From Capra hircus (lineage: Eukaryota > Chordata > Mammalia > Artiodactyla > Bovidae): DNA of 64,000 nucleotides. How positions within the stretch are numbered: the stretch's first letter is position 1; the number at the start of each line of letters is the position of its first letter. This document shows positions 34,291-45,503 of the stretch, piece by piece. The position numbers and the translations under genes are program-made. The notes under the pieces are model-generated. The model was not told where the DNA came from, did no database searches, and saw nothing but the letters and a program-made list of their open reading frames with translations. Location of the stretch: positions 30,995,022 through 31,059,021 of the forward strand of contig NC_030824.1 of the NCBI RefSeq assembly GCF_001704415.2. The letters run 5' to 3'.

Positions 34291-34649
34291 AGATTTAATA
34301 AAGGAACAAACAATACAGAAAATAACTATTACTGAGCTCTTTCTTATTTTATCAAATAAGTGGGTTATATCTACTACTGATGACTCATTTTTTGGTATTA
34401 TGAATGAAGCATCTTGTGTGTAAATGATGCAGAATGGGGTACCAGTAGACACTTGAGGCCCCATGAAGAAAGGAGAGGTGCTTATGAGACAAAAGAGCTG
34501 GGACTGACCCGGCCAGACCCTGCCGCATGGAAAAGTGCTCACCCAGCTAGGTGCCTCCCGCTGTGGCTCCAGCCCCATGCTCTGACTTCATTTCCCCTCT
34601 CACATGCTGGACTCCCACTAAGTCCCTGAACCCACAGCCTAGGCTGGGA

Positions 34650-34750
34650 TCCTGGTTTCATCATTGACCCCCTGTACAGCTTCAGCAAGGGGCCTCAGCT
34701 GTCAAGACCTCCATTCCTTCCTCTGTAAGGGAAAAGAATCATAGTACCTT
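34650..34750 (+). mobile_element. MIR SINE, forward, diverged
   Basis: Weak MIR core order: ctgggatcctggtttcatc, ttcagcaaggggcctcag, tcttcctctgtaaggg-like text. Partial. Confidence 0.4.
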
Positions 34751-35030
34751 CCTCAAATAGTAAATAGTCAAGAGGAGCTTGTTTTTTAAAAATCTGTTTT
34801 ACTGGAGTACAGTTTATTTACAATGTTGTGTTAGTTTCTGCTACAAAGCAAAGTGATTCAATTATATGTGTGTATATATATATATATATACACACACATG
34901 TTCACATATACATGTTCCATGATACATGTTCATATTCTTTTGGTTTTATTCTTATGGCTTATGATAGAATATTGAATATAGTTTCCTGTGCTATACAGTA
35001 AGTTCTTATTGATCATCTATTTTATATGTA

Positions 35031-36338
35031 GTTCAGTTCAGTTCAGTTCAGTCGCTCAGTCGTGTCCGACTCTTTGCGACACCATGAATTGCAGCACACC
35101 AGGCCTCCCTGTCCATCACCAACTCCTGGAGTTCACCCAAACTCATGTCCATCGAGTGGGTGATGCCATCCAGCCATCTCATCCTCTGTCGTCCCCTTCT
35201 CCTCCTGCCCCCAATCCCTCCCAGCATCAGAGTCTTTTCCAATGAGTCAACTCTTCGCATGAGGTGGCCAAAGTATTGGAGTTTCAGCTTCAGCACCAGT
35301 CCTTCCAATGAACACCCAAGACTGATCTCCTTTAGAATGGACTTGTTGGAACTCCTTTCAGTCCAAGGGACTCTCAAGAGTCTTCTCCAACACCACAGTT
35401 CAAAAGCATCAATTCTTTGGTGCTCAGCTTTCTTCACAGTCCAACTCTCACATCCATACATGACCACAGGAAAAACCATAGCCTTGACTAGATGGACCTT
35501 TGTTGGCAAAGTAATGTCTCTGCTTTTCAATATGCTGTGTAGGTTGGTCATAACTTTCCTTCCAAGGAGTAAGCGTCTTTTAATTTCATGGCTGCAGTCA
35601 CTATCTGCAGTGATTTTGGAGCCCCCAAAATAAAGTCTGACACTGTTTCCACTATTTCCCCACCTATCTGCCATGAAGTGATGGGACCAGATGCCATGAT
35701 CTTCGTTTTCTGAATGTTGAGCTTTAAGTCAACCTTTTCACTCTCCTCTTTCACTTTCATCAAGAGGCTTTTTAGTTCCTCTTCACTTTCTGCCATAAGG
35801 GTGGTGTCATCTGCATATCTGAGGTGATTGATATTTCTCCTGGCAATCTTGATTCCAGCTTGTGCTTCTTCCAGCCCAGCATTTCTCATGATGTACTCTG
35901 CATATAAGTTAAATAAGCAGGTGACAATATACAGCCTTGATGCACTCCTTTTCCTATTTGGAACCAGTCTGTTGTTCCATGTCCAGTTCTAACTGCTGCT
36001 TCCTGATGTGCATACAGGTTTCTCAAGAGGCAGGTCAGGTGGTCTGCTATTCCCATCTCTTTCAGAATTGTCCACAGTTTATTGTGATCCACACAGTCAA
36101 AGGCTTTGGCATAGTCAATAAAGCAGAAATAGATGTTTTTCTGGAACTCTCTTGCTTTTTCCATGATCCAGTGGATGTTGGCAATTTGATCTCTGGTGTC
36201 TCTGCCTTTTCTAAAACCAGCTTGAACATCTGGAAGTTCACAGTTCACGTATTGCTGAAGCCTGGCTTGGAGAATTTTGAGCATTACTTTACTAGCGTGT
36301 GAGATGAGTACAATTGAGCAGTAGTTTGAGCATTCTTG
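35031..36338 (-). mobile_element. BovB LINE, about 1.3 kb, reverse, inserted in L1
   Basis: The left end carries four gttca repeats. A 208-codon open frame (35674-35048) covers the C-terminal part; RT pieces are in 36356-35886 (156 codons, FIDYAKAFDCVDH) and 35889-35548 (RYADDTTL). A one-base loss near 35921 separates the two RT pieces. Best preserved BovB frame in the window but 5'-truncated and shifted. Confidence 0.95.
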
Positions 36339-36546
36339 TGTCTCTATTAATCCCAAACTCCTAATTTATCCCTCCCTCCATCCCCTCTCCCTTTGGTGAC
36401 CATAAATTTGCTTTCTGTGTCTATGAGTCTGTTTCTGTTTCACAAGTAAGTCAATTCCTGTCATACTTTAGATTCCACCGGTTTTTTTTATTAATGGATC
36501 TGGTCAGCCAAATTATATGTGCTGTTTATACAAAAATATGGAGACT

Positions 36547-36671
36547 GGGACTTCCCTGGTAGTCCGGTGGTTAAGAATCCACCTTCCAATTGCAGGTTCA
36601 ATTCCTTGTTGGGGAACTAAGATCCCGCATGCCTCAGCACAACTAAATCCATGCAGTACAACCAGAGAATC
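36547..36671 (+). mobile_element. ART2A/CHR-2-type SINE, partial
   Basis: Head gggacttccctggtagtccg, box B aggttcaattccttg, short body ending near gtacaaccagagaa. Confidence 0.88.
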
Positions 36672-37035
36672 GATACCATATGATGAATTTCTTTTTCCAT
36701 CCCGCTTACTCACGCACTCTGACCATCTCTAGGCCCTTCCATGTTATTGCAAGCGGCACTACTTCTCCCCTTTTTATGGCTGAGTAATAATCTGTTGTAG
36801 GTATGTACCACATCTTCTTTATCCAGCCATTTGTTGAACATTTCCATTGTTTCCATGTCCTGGCTATTGTAAGCAGTCCTGCAATGAACACTGGGGTGCA
36901 GGGATCCGTGTGAATTATGTTTTTGTCTGGATGTATGCACAGGAGTGGGATTGCTGAGTCTGTTTTCAGTTTTTTGAGGACACTCCATACTGTTCTGTAC
37001 AGTGGGTACAACAATTTACATCCCCACAAAAACAG

Positions 37036-37601
37036 CTCTTTTGTGTTTACTTTCTCTAAATAAATTCATGGCGAGAAAAATGTTTCATGAAGAAACCAAC
37101 CTTGGATCAATTTATTGAACAGCTATCAAGAAGTCTGTTCCCATGTCCATCAAACTCAGAGAAGCCCTCTGTATTCACTCAGGAATTTGGGTCAAACAGG
37201 AGGCAGAAATTTCAAAACCTCAAAAAAATGTCCTTTTTATTATATCACACTGTATCCCATATACATATATTACTGATGCATCCCCATGGTTCTCTTTCTT
37301 ACCTTCTACACATCATTCAAGATGTGACACTGTATGATATATTGGCTGTAATATCTGTTATGACTAATTGATTTACTATGGTCATTGGGATTATACCTGA
37401 GAAGAGTCAGTCCTCAAGTCCACTATCACATTGTTTCTGCGGGAAAGCCAAGTGTCTTAAATTATCTAGCCATGAGGTCAGATGCAGGAGCAAAAAAGGG
37501 ACATGACAAGACCTGGATTAATGAAAGCCCATGGGTGGGACACATGCCCACCTATGGACCACTTAGAGAAGCTCCTCAGTTTGAAACCAAAGATTTCAAT
37601 A
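37036..37601. other. Single-copy intron B-C sequence
   Basis: No repeat or exon recognised; includes short frames only. Confidence 0.4.
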
Positions 37602-37613
37602 GTCTCCATATAT

Positions 37614-37825
37614 TTTTTAAAATATTTATGTATTTACTTGTTTATTTATTTATTTTTGGCTGCTTTGGGTCTTTGTTGTGGTGCATAGGTTTCTCTCTAG
37701 TTGTGCTGCAAGGGTTTAGTTGCACCGAGGCAGGTGGAATCTTAGTTCCCCAACCAGGGATTGAACCTGCATCTCCTGGAATTGGAATGCAGATTCTTAA
37801 CCACTGGACTACCAGGGAAGTCCTG
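37614..37825 (-). mobile_element. ART2A/CHR-2-type SINE, reverse, with 12-bp duplication
   Basis: Reverse SINE with tail atttatttatttttggctgc and head ccactggactaccagggaag. Flanked by gtctccatatat at 37602-37613 and 37826-37837. Confidence 0.94.
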
Positions 37826-37837
37826 GTCTCCATATAT

Positions 37838-38838
37838 CGTTGTATAAACAACACATATAGTTTGTCAGAGACCAGATCCATTAAAAAAACAAAAATGTAC
37901 TGCTCTTAAATCTATGAAAATAACAAAAGCAGTGATCTTCGCTGGTTTATTACACATGAATCATCATTGCATTGTGGCCCCCCACCAGAGTAAGAAATAG
38001 CTAAACACATGAAGACCCAGAAAAGAGACCTGATGTTGTGATTTTTACTGACCTCTGAAAAAGTGGGGAAATATTTCAGGTGTCACTCAACCTGGAAGTT
38101 ATCTTTCTACCCAAATCCAGATGACCTACAACCCCTTTCCAGTGCCTCCAAAGAGGAGAGACCATGACCGGGCAGGAAGCAGCTGCCCCAGGCATGTCAC
38201 CAAGTCTACTGCAGGTGCCCGAGCTTTCTTAGCAGCCGGTCTTACAGGAACCTGGAGCAGTGAATTAGGAAGAGCAGCTGTTCAGGCTATAAAAACCCAC
38301 TAGATCAAAGTTTGTGATTAAAATCCAGGTTCTGAGCTATTGCAGCGGGAGCCACTGAAGAGTCTCTGCAATCAGAAACAAAGCGGCACCTTGGTGGGAC
38401 TTTTATAGATGCCGATGGTGGCGGGTGGGATCGAAGACCACCCAGGACAGGCAGCCAGAGAGGGAACAGGGCATGGATGGAGACGCTGCCCTGTGTTACA
38501 TTGCGTGAAGGAATGGTCCAGCTCCTAGGCGAGGAGCCTGAATTCACGGCACAGGCACTCACATTTTACTTGTGATTAGGGACTCATTTCTAGGCGTAGT
38601 GGATGAGTGTGTATCAGCTCAAATGTCAGTTTCTTCTCATTGCTTGGAAGAGGCTGCCTGGGGACTTGCGAGGATAAGGAGTCCGAATCTGGGGCTGTCC
38701 TGGATACAGAGGAAGGAGGGAATGGAGCCAGGCCCTGGGTGTGGGGTTGGCCAGGGGGTTGAGGGGGAATGAACAAACTTGGTAACAAATCCTAGGCCTT
38801 AACTGGTAGGTAGATCGTATGTGGATCTTGACCTGTGC
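37838..38838. other. Single-copy intron B-C sequence
   Basis: One kilobase without a recognised repeat; somewhat richer in GC than its surroundings near 38390-38560. No splice-bounded exon of correct phase found. Confidence 0.4.
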
Positions 38839-39088
38839 GGCTGCTGCTGCTAAGTCGCTTCAGTTGTGTCTGACTCTGTGTGACCCTATAGACGGCAGCC
38901 CACCAGGCTCCTCCATCCATGGGATTCTCCAGGCAAGAATACTGGAGTGGGTTGCCATTTCCTTCTCCAATGCATGAAAGTGAGAAGTGAAAGTGAAGTC
39001 GCTCAGTCGTGTCCGACTCTTCGCGACCCCGTGGACTGCAGCCCACCAGGCTCCTCCGTCCATGGGCTTCTCCAGGCAAGAGTACAGT
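38839..39088 (-). mobile_element. Bov-A2 SINE, reverse
   Basis: Begins with (ctg)n ctaagtcgcttcag, two BovA monomers linked by gcatgaaagtgagaagtg; the second monomer is slightly truncated at gcaagagtac. Confidence 0.93.
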
Positions 39089-39147
39089 ATGCACAGTCAT
39101 TCTCAGTGCATCCTTTTGCTCTCATGATAAAGTTTTAAGTCCAAGGA

Positions 39148-39280
39148 ATTCTTTAACCCTGGTGGTCCAGTGGTTAAGACTCCATGTTTCCAATGCAGGG
39201 GGTATGGGTTCAATCCCTTATCAGGGAAATAGATCCCACATACCACAGAGTACAACACCCCCCCCCCAAAAAAAAAAAAT
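39148..39280 (+). mobile_element. ART2A/CHR-2-type SINE, partial, with C/A homopolymers
   Basis: tggtggtccagtggttaag and gggttcaatcccttatcag mark the head. The element ends in about 10 C (39258-39267) followed by about 12 A. Confidence 0.8.
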
Positions 39281-39614
39281 CAAACTTAAGACAGATACAT
39301 CTTTGAAAATATTTACTGTCAAATGCTGGGGCACAGCTGACAAGCCGTCACAGCCTGTGCCAAACAAGGCCAGCTTCCACGTGAGCCCTAGGTGGGGAGA
39401 GCTCTGTCTGGTTCACACGCAGTCCCACCGGGTTATGAGAACCACACAACCAAGCAGGGCTGAGAGTTGGAACCATCTGTGATGTTTCATCCAAAGAAAT
39501 GGAATAAATCCCTTCCTGGAAGGTTAAGTTGTGGCTGACGTGGGTCTTGGATTCACAGCCCCACACACTCAACACAGAGACAACTCGAGGGCTGTGCACA
39601 AAACTGGGCATCAC

Positions 39615-39745
39615 CTGAGAAAAGCCACAACGCCACCCAAGTTCTGGACTCTCTGCAAATCGGCTGCCTTGCTCTTGGTGCATTCTCTTCTCACTAGTGA
39701 TCTCTTTTGATATTGAACCAAGTTTCTGATCTTCATCTTCATTGC
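39615..39745 (-). other. Exon-like open segment inside intron B-C
   Basis: A 131-nt segment is preceded by a good acceptor (ccaccctgttccactcag) and followed by a gtgatg donor. In the frame of a 152-codon open reading frame (39348-39806) it reads two leftover bases and then NEDEDQKLGSISKEITSEKR and further charged residues, ending in GFSQ on a codon boundary. Its entry phase equals that of exon B and its exit phase fits exon C, so it could only be used in place of exon B, not with it, unless the frame is broken. I do not recognise the peptide. It may be an alternative exon, a relic of an unrelated retrocopy or chance. Confidence 0.3.
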
Positions 39746-39844
39746 CTGAGTGGAACAGGGTGGAATTTAGGAGCCTGAGCCCTTTTTCTGTGTCACTGGC
39801 TGACATTAACTACAAAACCACAGTCCTAACTATTGACATCGGGG

Positions 39845-39920
39845 TGTTAACCTCTTGCCAGGCACTGTGCTGAGTATGTTCCTTGTGTTCTTTATAACTC
39901 ACAACAAGAATGATACCTAG
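39845..39920 (-). mobile_element. MIR SINE fragment, reverse
   Basis: Short reverse MIR piece with tgccaggcactgtgctgag and tctttataactcacaac, cut by the T-run of the following L1. Confidence 0.6.
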
Positions 39921-39924
39921 AGAG

Positions 39925-40650
39925 TCTTTTTTTTTTTTTTTTTGCAGAAGAAAAGTTGAGATTTTTATTGTAATTACATGGAAATTATTTTTATCAGTCT
40001 GATAAATTTATGATATAGAATCTTTATGATTCAGTCTTTATGATATTGAATCTTTCAATTCACAAACATGATATATCTCTCCACTTGTTTACATCCTGTT
40101 TCAATGGTTTTATCATTTTTCTCCATGTGTAGGACAACTTTCTTTTTATTGACATATAGTTGATTTATAAGGTTGTACCAGAACATCTTTTTTAAAGATC
40201 TATTCCTACATACTTAATATTTGCTGATGATATTGTAAGTAGTATCCTGTTTTGCTGCATTTTCTGTTTGTTTCTGGTATGTAAAAATAAAATTGATTTT
40301 TACACCTGGATTTTGTGTCCTGTTGACTACCAAATTCACTTATACTTTGAGGTATTCTAGGTAGACAAACATATTAGCAAATAATGATAGTTTTACTTCT
40401 TCTATTTCAATCTTTACACATTTTATACTTTTTTTTCCTTACTTCCATGGTTAAGACCTCCAGGACAAAGCTGAATGAAAAAAAATCAGGATTTGGGGCA
40501 TCCATGTCTTGTTTCTGGTCTTAAAGAGAAATGTTTCACTGCTTTATCAACTATCACTATTGTAATCGCCTTTTTTGTAGATTATCTATATCAGATTAGG
40601 AAATTCCCTTTTATTCCTAACTTAAGCTAAAAGTGTTTTCATTTTTTGGG
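39925..40650 (-). mobile_element. L1 LINE ORF2 fragment, reverse
   Basis: After a T run of about 17 at 39927 come antisense ORF2 phrases in order: aacatgatatatctctcc, acacctggattttgtgtcc, tgatagttttacttcttc, ggggcatccatgtcttg. Frames fully decayed. A Bov-A2 lies at its right end. Confidence 0.8.
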
Positions 40651-40666
40651 TTTAGTATGTAAGTCA

Positions 40667-40942
40667 GAGAAGGCGATGGCACCCCAATCCAGTACTCTTG
40701 CCTGGAAAATCCTATGGAAGGAAGAGCCTGGTAGGCTGCAGTCCATGGGGTCTTGAAGAATCGGACACAACTGAGAGACTTCACTTTCACCTTTCACTTT
40801 CATGCATTGGAGAAGGAAATGGCAACCCACTCCAGTATTCTTCCCTGGAGAATCCCAGGGACAGGGGAGCCTGGTGGGCTGCCGCCTATGGGGTCGCACA
40901 GAGTCGGACACGACTGAAGCGATTTAGCAGTAGCAGTAGCAG
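40667..40942 (+). mobile_element. Bov-A2 SINE
   Basis: Two BovA monomers (gcgatggcaccccaatcc; gcaacccactccagtattc) with the usual linker, ending in (agt)n agcagg. Confidence 0.94.
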
Positions 40943-40984
40943 GAAAACATTATGTTGGGAAGTTAAGAATCATTCCAGACCTAG

Positions 40985-41155
40985 AGCCTGGCTGTGTGGC
41001 AGACACTGTGCCCAGCAGTTGGCAGATATTTCTTCATGACAGCCCAGTAAGGCAAACGCTCGGGTCCATGATGAAGAGACACAGCGCTCTTGAGGAACTG
41101 GCCCAAGATCTCCCACAGCTAGGAGGTGGCAGGGGTGGGATAGGAATTCAAGTGG
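40985..41155 (-). mobile_element. MIR SINE, reverse
   Basis: cagacactgtgcccagcag, aactggcccaagatctccc, cagctaggaggtggcaggg follow the reverse MIR order. Confidence 0.7.
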
Positions 41156-41204
41156 TCTCAGGAAGTGAACACCTGAACACCACATGGAGCAGAGGAGGCT
41201 CGGA

Positions 41205-41312
41205 GACCCAGGGAGGTGAACTCAGAGCCCAGGGTCACAGAGCTGAACCTGACCAGAGGCAGGAGTGGAACCCACGCTGTCTGACCCCAAAGCCTGAGCT
41301 CCCAGCTGCTCT
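41205..41312 (-). mobile_element. MIR-like fragment, reverse
   Basis: A second copy of the MIR core region follows: agggtcacagagctgaacc, gaggcaggagtggaaccc, ctgtctgaccccaaagcc. Confidence 0.55.
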
Positions 41313-41378
41313 CGGGTACTGCTGAAGGTTGGTCCAGAAAAAGGCTTTAACTTTGTTAACCATTCTGTATAATACTGT

Positions 41379-41584
41379 GAGCTTCCCAGGTGGCTCAGTG
41401 GTAAAGAATCTGCCTGCCAAAGCAGAAGATGCAGGTTTGATCCCTGGATTGGGAAGATCCGCTGGAAGAGGAAATGGCAACCCAATCCAGTATTCTTGCC
41501 CGGATAATTCTATGCACAGAGAAGCCTGGAGGGCCACCGCTCGTGGGGTCTCAGAGCCAGATGACTGAGCAAGCATGCGCATGA
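41379..41584 (+). mobile_element. Bov-tA SINE
   Basis: Head gagcttcccaggtggctcag, ggtttgatccctggattgg, BovA body with several substitutions, tail gagcaagcatgcgc. Confidence 0.92.
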
Positions 41585-42742
41585 GGTTGCAGTAACTGCC
41601 TCAGGAATTAAGGCAATTGATATATATCCAATTTGTTGCTGCGTCATTGATACATATTCAATTTCCAGGCAAAGGCCTGGCAGGGAAAAAGTCTGAATCC
41701 TCAGATTTTGCTTCTAAAATCACCTGTGCTCTCTCCTGTTTCAGAGGAGACTGGCTGTGCTCACGCCTGCATCCGCATCACCGAAGGGAGGTAAGGCAGG
41801 CTTTCTCAGAGCCCTCCTGCTACCCGCCCTGGATGGCCTGACTTAGGGGCACGATCCGCACAGTGGGTTTTGAATCTCTGGGGCTGGTTTCTAGGTTTGT
41901 GGATGACGTCCAGCACAGACTGCTGCTTTACCACCACCCACTCACCGAGCCGCTCAAGAGCGGAGGAATGTGTGTGAATGTCACCGCATAGACGGGAATC
42001 TGGATGTGTGCCAAAGCCAAGTGCAAATGCTTTTGCATTGCCTCCGGCTTCCTTCTCTTCACACCCCTCCTCTCATGTATTCAAGGGACTTAAAGAGGGT
42101 GATGGCAGCCAAGTACTTTTATCCACACAGTCATTTTTATGCACAAACTCCAATCCCTTTGCTTCTCAAGGACAAGTCCAGGACACAACGTTTCCTATGG
42201 AAGCAAACTCAGAAAGCATTTAAATCAGAAAACTGCAGGGAGGGCAAGTGAAAGCTGTTATCATTTACTATATTGATGGTGAAACAGAAGCCCTACAAAT
42301 ATAATGATTTTTTTCCAATTCCTAGATCAATACATTTGATGTGAAAAAGTTTAATGTGAAGAAGTCTTGGAGACATATTTAATATTATGGATACCAAACA
42401 GCTATCACTCAGAGATTTTTTGTTTTTGTTTTTTGATGGTTCCTGGTGTTTATTTGAAAGCAAGTCTTTTTTTGAAAATCTGACATATAGATTTTTCAAT
42501 ACATGATGGAGCATTTTGCTAGTAACAGTCCTTATGACATTATACCCAAGGCTAGAAATCACAGTGAGGTACTTAAAACTTTTTCTGTTTACTTGATTTT
42601 GACTGTATTGTTATCTGCTTCAATTAATTTTAATAATAAATTAGTTGTAAAATTAGTCTGGAAAAAATAAACTGACTATTCATTGGGAGAAAAAAAAAAA
42701 GCAAACAATGTTTGAGGAGGAGCATAAATTTAAGAGCAATAC
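41585..42742. other. Single-copy intron directly downstream of exon B
   Basis: No repeat recognised. Short plus frames at 41617-42251 are opposite to the gene. A-run of 11 at about 42691. Confidence 0.45.
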
Positions 42743-42975
42743 CTTGATGTGAAAGCCAGTCTGAAGCCTTGTTTTGTTGATAAAATCATACTCTGGTATT
42801 CCCCAGCCAATTTCACCAACATACTCAGGTTTATATTTAGCTGGCAAGCTTCTGTTCGAGGCAGGCCTCCATAAATATCTGAGATCTCCAGTTTTCTCTA
42901 TTGCAGGATGCTTTTCTCCTATATAGGCAGTGTGCTGAGCAACTTGAGGGAGGTGATCTTTTACATAATCTGGGC
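42743..42975 (-). CDS. SPMIP2: Exon B: internal coding exon, SPMIP2-like core
   Basis: A 233-nt minus-strand segment is open in one frame for 77 codons and lies between a textbook acceptor (long pyrimidine tract, ttttaag) and a donor gtattg at 42742. Residues are rich in aromatic, proline and glycine positions with little predicted order, including LRYLWRPASN, SLPAKYKPEY and a closing segment EIGWGIPEYDFINKTRLQTG. This Trp-Arg-Pro / Tyr-rich style is typical of small sperm and ciliary microtubule inner proteins. From memory it matches the C4orf45/SPMIP2 family (DUF4562), whose members lie inside axonemal doublet microtubules of sperm flagella. It is the only clearly conserved-looking non-repeat coding block in its neighbourhood. 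It ends on a codon boundary, which fits exon C. A MIR copy lies just upstream of its acceptor at 43045. Confidence 0.8.
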
Positions 42976-43044
42976 CTTAAAACAGAAAGAAAAAAAAACC
43001 TGAAAACCTCCGCACTTTATTCTGAGATGCTTTGGTTATTCTAA

Positions 43045-43320
43045 ACAGTGGAGATAATGCTAGCTAATGATTTTGTGCATTCACTAATGACTGTGTGCAC
43101 TCACTATGTTCTAGGTGCTGCCGTAAGCTTTTTAGATATGTTAATTCAGTTGCTCCTTATAATAACCAAATGAAGTACGGGGTATTATTTTTCCCAGTTT
43201 ATAGATGGGGAAAACAAGGCCCAGAAAGATTAGTTACTTGTCCAGAGTCACAGCTAACAAGCCCTTCACTCCTTGACAGGCTGTCACACAGATTGAGCTC
43301 TTAATCACCCCACTACACGG
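43045..43320 (-). mobile_element. MIR SINE, reverse
   Basis: Nearly complete reverse MIR: cactcactatgttctaggtg, agtttatagatggggaaaac, ttagttacttgtccagagtc, gagctcttaatcaccccac. Confidence 0.85.
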
Positions 43321-43349
43321 CTTTCTTTATAACCAATTTAATACAAACA

Positions 43350-43795
43350 TGTTCTTTTTTTTTAAATTTTTATTTTATTGAAATATAGTTGATTCACTAC
43401 ATTGTTAATTTTTTCTACACAGCATGACCTTGTCATTTATCCATCCTATACATAAAGTAGTTTGTCTGCTAATCCCAAACCCTCAGTCCATCCTTCCCTG
43501 CTCCAAGTCAAGCCTGGCAACAACAGGTCTGTTCTCTAAGTCTGTGAGCTTGTTTCTGTCTCATAGGTGATGTCATTTGTATCATTTTTGATTGCACATA
43601 TAAGCCATTACATATAATATTTGTCATTCTCTGACTCACTTCACTTAGGATGATAATCTCTAGGTCCACCCATGCTATTGCAAATGGCATTATTTCATTT
43701 TTTGTGGCTGAGTAATATTTCATTGTCTGTATGACCATCTCTGTTGATGGGCAGCAGGCTATTTCCATGTCTTGGCTGTTGTGAATAGCTGACAC
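43350..43795 (-). mobile_element. L1 LINE 3' end, reverse
   Basis: ttgaaatatagttgattcac, catgaccttgtcatttatcc, tgctattgcaaatggcatt, ggctgagtaatatttcattg. Confidence 0.88.
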
Positions 43796-44496
43796 ATTCT
43801 ATACACTAAAACTTCTCACTTATACCACATTTGCAGGATGTTGGTCTTTAAACATTGGAATATTTTATCTAGAGAGATAAAATCCTGAAATGAGGATTAG
43901 AAAATTTCCCAAATGTATTAGAAGCCATGGGAAGATGGAGAAAATGGTCAGATTAAGAGGCCCAAAGGCAGGGGCATTAAATAAATATTGGTATTTTAAA
44001 AGAAAGACAATGAACAAAAAGGAATCAATGAATTGTGGAAGTGGGCAAAACAAGCAAACATAAGAGGAGATCTGGGAAAAGATCGCTTACATACAATTGG
44101 TGTTGAAAGTTGATGTAAATGTGTAAAGTGAAGCCAAGAACGGTCTGGTTAGAACAGACGATGAACTGCGCCCCAGGAAGGGTCTCAGAAGACCCAGAAG
44201 CAAAGTGGCTGAAGCACTGTCTGGGCAGATTGGAGAGAAAAAAGGAGCATCAGTCCTCTTACTGAGGGGAAGCCCAGACTTTGGAGACAGAGGGTTTGCT
44301 ACGGTCTTGGTGTCACTTGGTGCCTTCTGGCCCCAGGGCCCCTCTGGTTTTGTCTTGGGTCATTGAGCTCAGGGTTTTCAGAGTACAAGTAGTTGGGAGT
44401 TTGACTAAGTGCTCTGATGGAGAGGTCAGTATGGTAACAAATCTGTTCCTAGAAAAATCCTCCAAGCTTTCCAAGGAAACTGAAAATGAGAGAAGT
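43796..44496. other. Single-copy intron A-B sequence
   Basis: No recognised repeat, and no donor/acceptor pair giving an open exon of phase 1 exit. Confidence 0.4.
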
Positions 44497-44736
44497 GGGA
44501 CTTCCCTAGGGGTACATAAGAATCTGCCTGCCAACACAGGGGACGTGGGTTTGATCCCTGGTCCAGGAAGATCCCACATAACATTGAACAACTAAGCCAG
44601 TACATCACAACTACTGAGCCCGTAAACCTCAGCAAGAGAAACCACTGCAATGAGCGTCCCCACTCACCGCAACTAGAGAAAGCCCATGCTCAGCAATGAA
44701 GACCCAGTGCAGTCAAAAATAAATCAAAATAAATAC
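44497..44736 (+). mobile_element. ART2A/CHR-2-type SINE
   Basis: Head ggacttccctaggggtac, ggtttgatccctggtccag, body to gaagacccagtgcagtc, tail aaataaatcaaaataaat. Confidence 0.92.
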
Positions 44737-44936
44737 CTTGATGCTGGGAAAGATTGAAGGTGGGAGGAGAAGGGGATGACAGCGGATGAGATGGGTGGAT
44801 GGCATCACTGATGCAATGGACATGAGTTTGAGTAGGCTCCGGGAGGTAGTGATGGACAGGGAAGACTGGCGTGCTGCAATCCATGGGGTTGCAAAGAGTC
44901 AGACACAACTGAGCGACTGAACTGAACTGAGCTAAA
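44737..44936 (+). mobile_element. BovB LINE 3' tail inserted in a SINE tail
   Basis: The last 200 bp of BovB, ccttgatgctgggaaag to gactgaactgaactgag, lie inside the A-rich tail of the preceding SINE, which resumes as ctaaaataattttaaat. Confidence 0.9.
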
Positions 44937-45296
44937 ATAATTTTAAATTTTTTTAAAAAGAAAACATGAGAAATAGCTCTCCAGACACAAGACCCGGGCA
45001 GATGATTCCCCAGCTTCCTAATCACCGTGCTCCCTGGGATACCTGCGTGTTGACTGGCTCGTTTCCTGTGATGAATCCATTATGACTGCAGGTTCTCACT
45101 CAGGCAAAAGGACTCTGTATAGAGTGGCCTGAGCATGAAAAACTGTTTTCTCTCCCAAGTTAACCAGTGCTTAGGGCTCACTTACAAAGCTCCTGCCATA
45201 AGCACATATTTGCAATCTCCTCCAAACAGGATGAAATTGTGACTGTTTTAGTCTTGCTGAAATTTCAGGGTATGCTTAGGCTGGTGTTTTCCCAAG

Positions 45297-45503
45297 TGTG
45301 AAAGTGAAAGTGTTAGTGTCTGACCATTTGTGACCTCATGGACTGTAGCCTACCAGGCTCCTTTGTCCCTGGGATTTCCCAGGCAAGAACACTGGAATGG
45401 ATTGGAATTTCCTTCTCCAGGGGATCTTCTGGACCCAGAGATCGAACCCGGCTCTCCTGCATTGTAAGCAGATTCTTTATCATCTGAGCCACTAGGGTAG
45501 ACC
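45297..45503 (-). mobile_element. Bov-tA SINE, reverse
   Basis: Reverse body gtgaaagtgttagtgtctg and head at right: gagatcgaacccggctctcc, atctgagccactagggtag. Confidence 0.93.

Larger units (their letters stand above)
34778..37035 (-). mobile_element. L1 LINE 3' region, reverse, hosting BovB and a SINE
   Basis: Reverse L1 in three pieces: 34778-35030 (3' terminus, ttcctgtgctatacagtaag), 36340-36545 (aatcccaaactcctaattta) and 36672-37035 (ttttatggctgagtaataat, gggattgctgagtctg). Removing the two insertions restores consensus order. A (TA)n with flanking TG/CA runs is at about 34868-34899. Confidence 0.9.

Noticed and set aside
38390..38570. GC-richer stretch considered as a CpG island or promoter
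   Set aside because: It has only a handful of CpG and is too short; it lies in the middle of an intron with no exon beside it.
45186..45256. 71-nt candidate exon (acceptor tttcag, donor gtaagt) open in the phase required before exon B
   Set aside because: It would place Cys at the junction and has no start codon; a 70-nt open stretch is common by chance. Exon A at 56119 gives an ATG and the expected Gly. It remains a weak alternative.
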